DNA of 64,000 nt from Campylorhamphus procurvoides (lineage: Eukaryota > Chordata > Aves > Passeriformes > Dendrocolaptidae), in NCBI GenBank assembly GCA_013396655.1, contig WBMV01007805.1:37959-101958 (forward strand), given 5' to 3'. A model generated the notes under the pieces. The model saw nothing but the letters and a program-made list of their open reading frames with translations, ran no database searches and was not told where the DNA came from. Both the position numbers and the translations under genes were made by a program. Each line of letters starts with the position of its first letter. Within the stretch, counting starts at the first letter, position 1. This document shows positions 61,301 to 64,000 of the stretch, in pieces.

Positions 61301-62718
61301 AATTTAAAATTTCAATAGGCTCGTTTTTGTAGTTCAGACTGGAAGTAACTTGATTCTCTAAGTGGCTGCATCTGTGCACCACAGCAGATATTATTGTAAA
61401 AATACCTCCATTCTTCCACTAGCCACTTGGGTCAGTAAAATACAGTTTTGTCATATTATTGTCAAAATTGTGAACTGTGTACCAATGATGTTTAATTTTG
61501 TCCCAAAGGAGCCAACCAGATGAACCTTCCCGCAGGAGGAATAACAACAGACCAGCAGCCCGGTCTCATTTCTGAAACTGCTCTTCCAACATCCCTTGGG
61601 ACAAATAAGTAATGCACATATTTTCCTTCTCGCTCAATTAAACATTTATTTACATGCTTGTGAATGTAAATAAGAAGCTGCTTTAAAAACTGACTGTATT
61701 GGCATAGAAATGGTCAGTGACATCTACAGTGCCTTCTTCTTTCCTCTTTAAAATCTAGGGCTGCCACTTTGTGCCCTGCAGTGTTTAGTAGTTTTAAATG
61801 AATTTCCAAAGGAAGAATATTTTGCATTTTTAAGTGTACAAATCCCCTACCAGTTGTGATTCTTTATGATTCACACTGTCTTGTGAACTCGTGAGCTTTG
61901 CTGCAGTTTATTGATACCAAAATTTCACTCAGAGAATGTTTGATTCAATAGAGCTGAAATTCCTTCAGGCATCAAACCTGCAACAAAACTGCCTTCTTGT
62001 AAGAGCCCCTTTTGCTTTGCCCTCAGCCCCCTCATGAATGATGGCACCAACTCTGGCACTGTGGGGAACCTCAGCTCCATGCCCACGGCGGCGCCGCCCT
62101 CGAGCAGCGGGGTAAGGAAAGCATGGCATGAACATGTCACTCAGGACCTGCGCAATCATTTAGTGCACAAACTGTGAGTATGCACCAAGGCTGCCCTTTC
62201 CCTCTCTCTTGTCAAAGAATTTCATGCAGTGCTTCTACTCTTAAGCTGAAAAAGTTATCAGTGATGGCTCTCTGGGCCACTGAGGAGGAGTTTTACTTTT
62301 AATCCTCCTTTTCAGTTCGTTCCTCATGCTCCTTAAGGAGTGGGGCATGAGAGTAGTTTATATTGCCAGGAAATGTGCTCTGCTGTACTAAACAGGTATT
62401 TAAACTCCAGACTGTTATTTTCATCATTAAATTCTCTTTAATCTGGTGAGAGATAGTAAAATACTCATTTTTTAACAAGTTTGATGAGCTTTTCCATCCC
62501 TGGTGTATAAGGGAATGTCCAGGGTGACTGTCATAAAGCTGTATTGCCTTTGGATGTTTTTCTGAAGCACTTTTCCTCTGTTCTTCCTCCTCCCTTGCAG
62601 TGTCCAAGCCATCTTCCCCACTCCTGACCCAGCAGCACTGAAGGATCGGCGCATGGAGAACCTGGTGGCTTATGCCAGGAAGGTGGAGGGGGACATGTAT
62701 GAATCTGCCAACAGTAGG
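10290..62718 (+). CDS. CREBBP: CREBBP (CBP/KAT3A), N-terminal 649 residues in nine exons; continues past window
   Basis: Join 10290-10374, 23765-24477, 45357-45533, 54267-54516, 55119-55232, 60715-60957, 61509-61608, 62027-62173 and 62601-62718: 1947 nt, 649 codons with no stop, all junctions GT-AG and phases consistent. CBP is a nuclear transcriptional coactivator and lysine acetyltransferase recruited by CREB, nuclear receptors, HIF, STAT, p53 and others. Domains seen: basic NLS-like PNPKRAKL (residues 10-17); LSELL (70-74), an LXXLL nuclear-receptor motif; RGRG (218-221); TAZ1 zinc domain (about 344-443); a Q/P-rich linker; and KIX (from 589) cut by the window end. The bromodomain, PHD/RING, HAT, ZZ, TAZ2 and NCBD exons lie downstream. 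EP300 is excluded by the N-terminus and the linker sequence. Compared with human CBP as I remember it, there is a 3-residue gain in exon 4 and a 1-residue loss in exon 7. Confidence 0.97.
10555..10562 (+). promoter_or_regulatory. TATA-box-like element in early intron 1
   Basis: TATAAATA occurs in an otherwise GC-rich context (cccggcTATAAATAgcgggtg), about 180 bp after the exon 1 donor. It matches the TATA consensus well and is the only such box in the CpG island. Whether it drives an alternative transcript is not visible from sequence. Confidence 0.35.
10708..10970 (-). mobile_element. CR1 LINE 3' fragment in intron 1
   Basis: It starts 'gaagcgtggaatggcctgga' (degraded CR1 terminus), continues 'ttggaagggaccttaaagcc' and 'tgccatgggcagggacacct', and runs to about the 'ctaacctccttcagcttaac' block. 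It is antisense to CREBBP and inserted only about 330 bp downstream of exon 1. Confidence 0.92.
11096..11152 (-). mobile_element. Short CR1 LINE 3' remnant
   Basis: The stretch 'taatcatagaatgctttggg' followed by 'ttggaaagaaccttaaagac' is the terminal 55 or so bases of CR1 in antisense orientation. Similarity ends near 'ttcaccccccagtt'. Confidence 0.8.
14529..14588 (+). repeat. 30-bp tandem duplication in intron 1
   Basis: Two adjacent copies of 'gtgggatattccatggctag' plus 'attgtttctt' differ at a few positions (ctagatt/ctatatt, gtttctt/gttgctt). No function is inferred. Confidence 0.85.
21455..21545. promoter_or_regulatory. Isolated CpG-dense patch in intron 1
   Basis: About a dozen CpG dinucleotides fall within roughly 90 bp ('ttcgggctcgtctgagcgag', 'cgctgccgtaaagcccgacc', 'ggcgagcggggcgggatggc'), against a CpG-poor intron on both sides. 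It includes GGGGCGGG, an Sp1-type box. It could be an unmethylated enhancer or alternative promoter, or a recent GC-rich insertion; sequence alone does not decide. Confidence 0.35.
21655..21720 (+). repeat. Small degenerate tandem repeat in intron 1
   Basis: There are three imperfect copies of 'acccaccagggatcc'-like sequence (tacccaccagggatcc, cacccacggggatcc, cacccaccagggctc), directly downstream of the CpG-rich patch. Confidence 0.6.
23765..24477 (+). CDS. CREBBP: CREBBP coding exon 2 (residues 29-266)
   Basis: Acceptor cacttgcag|ATTTCGG; donor ACTAAA|gtatgt; 713 nt, phase 1 in and phase 0 out. It encodes the N-terminal acidic/hydrophobic block beginning [16 protein letters not shown], then [16 protein letters not shown] at 70-74 is the LXXLL helix of the nuclear-receptor interaction region. 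The rest is a low-complexity, Ser/Gly/Gln/Asn-rich, probably disordered segment. An RG motif lies at 217-221 (GRGRG), a possible arginine-methylation site. The frame runs on into the intron for about 30 codons before a stop, but the donor is strong and the phase fits exon 3, so I end the exon at 24477. Confidence 0.97.
29707..29804 (+). repeat. 49-bp tandem duplication in intron 2
   Basis: There are two head-to-tail copies, almost identical, containing 'caccaggagccatccaaacc' and 'agactccagatatccccatt' (second copy: attccc). The near identity suggests a recent event or a length polymorphism. Confidence 0.92.
33236..33495 (-). mobile_element. CR1 LINE 3' fragment in intron 2
   Basis: It begins 'tagaatcccaggctggtttg', continues 'ttgtaagagaccttaaagtc' and 'catgggcagggacaccttcc' through 'gccattcccccttgtctagt'. 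It is an antisense, 5'-truncated copy with a short deletion after 'ttgttcc'. Confidence 0.92.
36730..38625 (-). mobile_element. Degraded endogenous retrovirus remnant (pro-pol), antisense in intron 2
   Basis: Reading the minus strand from high to low coordinates, broken frames resemble retroviral proteins in the expected order. A gag/protease-like stretch lies at about 38.62-37.94 kb. The N-terminal part of a reverse transcriptase lies at about 37,740-37,650, with the FNSPSWPV segment typical of the first RT motif. A stretch resembling the C-terminal end of pol/integrase follows at about 37.5-37.15 kb. The catalytic core of RT, RNase H and most of integrase are absent, so the copy has a large internal deletion besides stops and frameshifts. 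The GC-richer 36.73-37.13 kb end could be LTR-derived. It is probably class III (ERVL-like). It is old and non-functional, and its boundaries are uncertain; no target duplication was found. Confidence 0.6.
42166..42206 (+). repeat. 22-bp tandem duplication in intron 2
   Basis: 'cttgggaactcttagaaac' appears twice, separated by ttg. The copies are identical over 19 bases. Confidence 0.9.
44240..44622 (+). mobile_element. CR1-family LINE 3' fragment in intron 2 (sense)
   Basis: It runs from 'gaggagcagctgggggggct' and 'ggagaacaggaggatcagga' through 'aatttcttcctggaaagggt' and 'ggggctgcccagggaggttt' to the tail 'gatgatcctgcaggtctttt', ending in 'ggttctgtga'. The tail differs from the other copies, so it belongs to a different CR1 subfamily. 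It is in the same orientation as CREBBP and lies about 730 bp upstream of exon 3. Confidence 0.9.
45357..45533 (+). CDS. CREBBP: CREBBP coding exon 3 (residues 267-325)
   Basis: Acceptor tcttttgcag|ATGGGA; donor AACATG|gtgagt; 177 nt, phase 0 at both ends, so skipping it would keep the frame. It encodes [20 protein letters not shown] through to VTSVPNM, a disordered Gly/Gln/Ser/Pro-rich linker between the receptor-interaction region and TAZ1. No folded domain is expected. Confidence 0.96.
48865..48933 (+). repeat. Short G-rich imperfect tandem repeat in intron 3
   Basis: There are three imperfect units of 'ggggcaggccctgcctttgg'-like sequence (about 22-25 bp). Confidence 0.65.
50605..50824 (+). 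mobile_element. CR1-family LINE 3' fragment in intron 3 (sense)
   Basis: It contains 'ggttcaggttggacatcagg', 'gatttcttcatgggaagggt' and 'ggtttggagtgtccagggaa', and ends 'gatcttggaggtctttgcca' then 'cctcagtgattctgg'. It has the same tail type as the 44.2 kb copy, so it is the same subfamily. Confidence 0.9.
53718..53772 (-). mobile_element. Short CR1 LINE 3' remnant in intron 3
   Basis: 'tcatagaaccataaaacggt' followed by 'ttgggttggaagggacctta' is the terminal 50 or so bases of CR1, antisense. Confidence 0.85.
53985..54225 (-). mobile_element. CR1-family LINE fragment abutting the exon 4 acceptor
   Basis: It starts near 'cacaggatatgctggggtgg' and 'gagggacccacagggaccat' (CR1 terminus of the subfamily with 'ggaagggacccacagggatc'). 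It continues with 'ccccagagcatcccccgaac', 'ggggaagaacctttccctga' and 'cagctccagcccttccctgg', and ends near 'cagagatcagtgcctgcccc'. It is antisense to CREBBP. Its end lies only about 40-45 nt before exon 4, so the polypyrimidine and branch-point region of that exon starts where the element stops. Confidence 0.8.
54267..54516 (+). CDS. CREBBP: CREBBP coding exon 4: first part of TAZ1 (residues 326-408 plus one base)
   Basis: Acceptor cctctcag|CCGCAG; donor CCAAG|gtgagc; 250 nt, phase 0 in, phase 1 out. After a short [16 protein letters not shown] lead it encodes [20 protein letters not shown], the first TAZ1 helix. Zinc ligands are H366, C370, C383, C388 (site 1) and H397, C401, C407 (site 2; the fourth ligand is in exon 5). 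TAZ1 binds HIF-1alpha, CITED2, STAT2 and similar activation domains. The lead is three residues longer than the human exon as I remember it. A second in-frame CAG acceptor sits 6 nt downstream (start 54273). The exon is very GC-rich at third positions, unlike the neighbouring introns. Confidence 0.96.
54503..54624 (+). repeat. 62-bp tandem duplication spanning the exon 4 splice donor
   Basis: Copy 1 (54503-54564) covers the last 14 bases of exon 4, the donor and the start of intron 4 ('caaggcctgccaaggtgagc', 'ccaccgcgctggggctgctc', 'ctcggggagctttgggg'). Copy 2 (54565-54624) repeats this with one change (gtgagg for gtgagc). Both copies carry an intact donor consensus, CCAAG|GTGAG, at 54517 and 54579. 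Confidence 0.93.
54517..55118 (+). other. CREBBP: CREBBP intron 4 (602 bp)
   Basis: Donor gtgagc, acceptor ttgctgcag. It is a short intron of which about a third is tandem repeat: the second copy of the 62-bp donor duplication at its start and a three-copy 25-27 bp array near its end. Nothing else is recognised in it. Confidence 0.95.
54970..55048 (+). repeat. Three-copy 25-27 bp tandem repeat in intron 4
   Basis: Three copies of 'gagggagaaagactagaatt' plus 'gctgtta' or 'gctta' end 70 bp before exon 5. The copies differ by one or two substitutions and a 2-bp deletion in the middle copy. Confidence 0.92.
55119..55232 (+). CDS. CREBBP: CREBBP coding exon 5: second part of TAZ1 (residues 409-446 plus one base)
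   Basis: Acceptor ttgctgcag|TTGCCC; donor CAGC|gtgagt; 114 nt, phase 1 at both ends. It encodes [20 protein letters not shown], then [19 protein letters not shown]412 completes zinc site 2, and H421, C425, C430 and C433 form site 3, so all twelve TAZ1 ligands are intact. This segment appears identical in CBP and p300 up to KNA, from memory; NASDKRN is the CBP form. Confidence 0.97.
55472..55533 (+). repeat. About 28-bp tandem duplication in intron 5
   Basis: 'tgtgaggcaggtcagtaatt' plus 'ccagt' is followed by 'tgtgagacaggttaataatt' plus 'ccagt' and the start of a third copy ('tgtgaggcag'). Confidence 0.85.
58200..58219 (+). repeat. (GGA)n microsatellite
   Basis: There are six to seven GAG/GGA trinucleotides in intron 5. 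Confidence 0.9.
60715..60957 (+). CDS. CREBBP: CREBBP coding exon 6 (residues 447-527 plus one base)
   Basis: Acceptor ctttgcag|CCCTTTTAGG; donor CTGG|gtaggt; 243 nt, phase 1 at both ends. It encodes [20 protein letters not shown], then the conserved [20 protein letters not shown] (short helix-forming segment), then a Gln/Pro-rich tail ([19 protein letters not shown]). This is the flexible linker between TAZ1 and KIX, and the GTGQQN and [10 protein letters not shown] wording is diagnostic of CBP. The frame runs on briefly into the intron; the donor and the phase of exon 7 fix the end. Confidence 0.96.
60958..61508 (+). other. CREBBP: CREBBP intron 6 (551 bp)
   Basis: Donor gtaggt, acceptor gtcccaaag. 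It is a short AT-rich intron without recognisable elements. Confidence 0.94.
61509..61608 (+). CDS. CREBBP: CREBBP coding exon 7 (residues 528-560 plus two bases)
   Basis: Acceptor ttgtcccaaag|GAGCC; donor ACAAATAA|gtaatg; 100 nt, phase 1 in, phase 2 out. With the split first codon it encodes [19 protein letters not shown], then [14 protein letters not shown]. It is part of the linker before KIX and was found by homology and phase because it is too short to stand out as an open frame. It is one residue shorter than human from memory (PG in place of PPN). The acceptor (AAAG) and donor (gtaatg) are the weakest of the nine exons. Confidence 0.94.
61609..62026 (+). other. CREBBP: CREBBP intron 7 (418 bp)
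   Basis: Donor gtaatg (weak at +5), acceptor ttgccctcag. It is a short AT-rich intron with nothing else recognised. Confidence 0.94.
62027..62173 (+). CDS. CREBBP: CREBBP coding exon 8: linker end and KIX helix 1 (residues 561-609 plus two bases)
   Basis: Acceptor ttgccctcag|CCCCCTC; donor CACAAACT|gtgagt; 147 nt, phase 2 at both ends. It encodes [29 protein letters not shown], then [20 protein letters not shown](L), which is the start of the KIX domain and its helix 1. KIX binds the phosphorylated kinase-inducible domain of CREB on one face and MLL-type activators on the other. Arg and Lys of the helix (LRNHLVHKL, residues 602-610) are present. An internal GT at 62101 (AGCGGG|GTAAGG) looks like a donor but is coding. 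KAW replaces the human KGW, from memory. Confidence 0.95.
62174..62600 (+). other. CREBBP: CREBBP intron 8 (427 bp)
   Basis: Donor gtgagt, acceptor cctcccttgcag. It splits the KIX domain between helix 1 and the L12 loop. Nothing else is recognised. Confidence 0.94.
62601..62718 (+). CDS. CREBBP: CREBBP coding exon 9: KIX helix 2 (residues 610-649)
   Basis: Acceptor tcccttgcag|TGTCCAAGCC; donor AACAGTAGG|gtatgt; 118 nt, phase 2 in, phase 0 out. It encodes [20 protein letters not shown], then [19 protein letters not shown], covering the KIX L12 loop and helix 2. Helix 3, with the Tyr residues that contact phospho-CREB, belongs to the next exon, which is not in the window. YARKVEG has Arg where I recall human CBP having Lys; p300 also has Arg there. 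Confidence 0.96.
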
Positions 62719-64000
62719 GTATGTGGCTCAGCAGCTGTTAAAGAGCTGTAGTACCACTTATCTCACAAGTGGGATGAAAACCACAATCATTTCACTGCTT
62801 CCTCCATGAGCACAGTCATGTTTTCTGCCTGTGACAGGGTTTGTGTAGTCCCAAGGCAACTGATTAATGTCACTCCAAGCTAATCCACCTCCCTTAGCTC
62901 CCTGCAAAGCAGACAGCATCATCCCAGCCCTACCTGAGTTCCTCCTGAAGGTGGGGTTGGTGTGCATGGAGCTCAAACACAGCTTGGAGTTCTTTCAGTT
63001 CCCCTTTCTGGCTCCCTCCCTTTTTGGAAGTCTGTGCAAACAGCAGTTTTAAAACTTTCTTGGTGTTTCTTTACCACTGGAGGTTTCCTCTAGGGCCCAG
63101 TGCTGTTCCACTGCTTACCTTCCACCTGCACTGCTGGTTTAGTTCCCTGCTCAGCAGCACCCACAGTGGGCTGGCAAAGGCACAGGAAATCAGTCTGCCT
63201 GCCTTTGTCCCTGTGCATGGACACAATTCCTGTTCTTGTTCATGATTTTTGCTCTGTCTGCAAAGAGATGCCAGTTCCAGCCTCTCCTCCTCAGAGAGAG
63301 CAAAGCCCTGTTGGCTGACAGGCTGAGGATGGGACATTGTGGTGATTCCACCCCAAGGGAACCACTCCCTGGAAGTTTTCGCTGGGAAAGGACATGGTTG
63401 GTGGTGTCAGTAATAACAGCCAGTGAGATCTTACCTGATCAGGATCCTGAGCTGTTTTCTTAACTAAGGAGTAGTTAGTGGCATTTCAGTTGATAATCAT
63501 TCAGTAAGACACTTCCTCTGCCCCTTCCAGCCCATTTCCCACAAGAACTGAAGGTGGAAGGCGAGTTCTATTCCCTAGAGATAAATAGGCAGTGACCACA
63601 CTTGTAATGCTGGTGCTGTGTCAGTGCTGGATCCTCCTGAGAGGGGGATTACAAGGAGGACTTGGGTGTGATCACCCTCAGTCACCCTGGCAGCTTTAGA
63701 GACCAGTTTTAGAGGGAGAGAGGATTTCATGGCCAGACCTCAGTACCTTCTCAGTAGGGATGAGCATGGTAAGCCCCTGGTTATAAAATGAAGTGTCCTC
63801 TGACAGGCAAACACCCAGAAGTGTCTCCTCTTCACCCCCCAAAATAGCAGTCAGAGCTCACTGCCAGAAGTTGCTGTTACTGGAATTCATCTGATGTATT
63901 TGGCTCCAAGCAGCAAACTTGGAAGAAGGGAGTAATTGAGAATTTATTGATGATGCTGTGAGGAATGACATCCCTCTTTTTGAGCAGCTTCTGGTCTACT
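62719..64000 (+). other. CREBBP: CREBBP intron 9, 5' part (continues past window)
   Basis: Donor gtatgt. I searched the remaining 1,282 bases for the next exon (beginning Asp-Glu-Tyr-Tyr-His in CBP) and did not find it, so the window ends within the intron. No repeats or other genes are recognised. Confidence 0.9.

Noticed and set aside
62101..62106. GTAAGG inside exon 8 as a splice donor
   Set aside because: It is coding (Val-Arg of the KIX start). The frame continues with conserved KIX sequence to the true donor at 62174.
10290..62718. EP300 (p300) as the identity of the gene
   Set aside because: The N-terminus, the [12 protein letters not shown] linker and the NASDKRN segment match CBP. 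p300 differs in each of these places.

Overview
The window is vertebrate nuclear DNA, almost certainly from a bird. It carries the 5' end of CREBBP (CREB-binding protein, CBP/KAT3A) on the + strand. The bird assignment rests on many copies of CR1, the characteristic avian LINE. They are recognised by the 3' end 'GGTTTGGGTTGGAAGGGACC' or its reverse complement, and by a degraded avian-type endogenous retrovirus in intron 2. CREBBP rather than EP300 is indicated by the N-terminal sequence [17 protein letters not shown] and by the CBP-type spacer between TAZ1 and KIX.

Layout. Positions 1-7550 are 5' flanking DNA with no recognisable gene and four CR1 fragments. Positions 7555-9612 hold two adjacent minisatellites: a G/A-rich one (7555-8166, interrupted by a 27-base N gap), then a C-rich, CpG-containing one (8310-9612) with a unit of about 84 bp. 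A TATA-less CpG-island promoter with GC boxes follows (about 9600-10560), interrupted by an unusually AT-richer stretch that ends at an N at 10111. Exon 1 carries the start codon at 10290. Eight more coding exons follow: 23765-24477, 45357-45533, 54267-54516, 55119-55232, 60715-60957, 61509-61608, 62027-62173 and 62601-62718. All use GT-AG junctions and all reading-frame phases agree, so together they encode the first 649 residues (1947 nt). The window ends in intron 9, inside the KIX domain (helices 1 and 2 present, helix 3 downstream).

The encoded part contains an N-terminal basic nuclear-localisation-like motif, an LXXLL nuclear-receptor-type motif, a complete TAZ1 zinc domain with all twelve ligands, a Q/P/N-rich linker, and most of KIX. 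The bromodomain, HAT, TAZ2 and NCBD regions lie beyond the window.

No new multi-gene system is present. The most interesting items are architectural: a CR1 copy ending about 45 nt before the exon 4 acceptor, a 62-bp tandem duplication that copies the exon 4 splice donor, the double minisatellite next to the promoter, a probable assembly problem in the CpG island, a consensus TATA box in early intron 1, an isolated CpG-rich patch deep in intron 1, and an internally deleted antisense retroviral pol remnant in intron 2.
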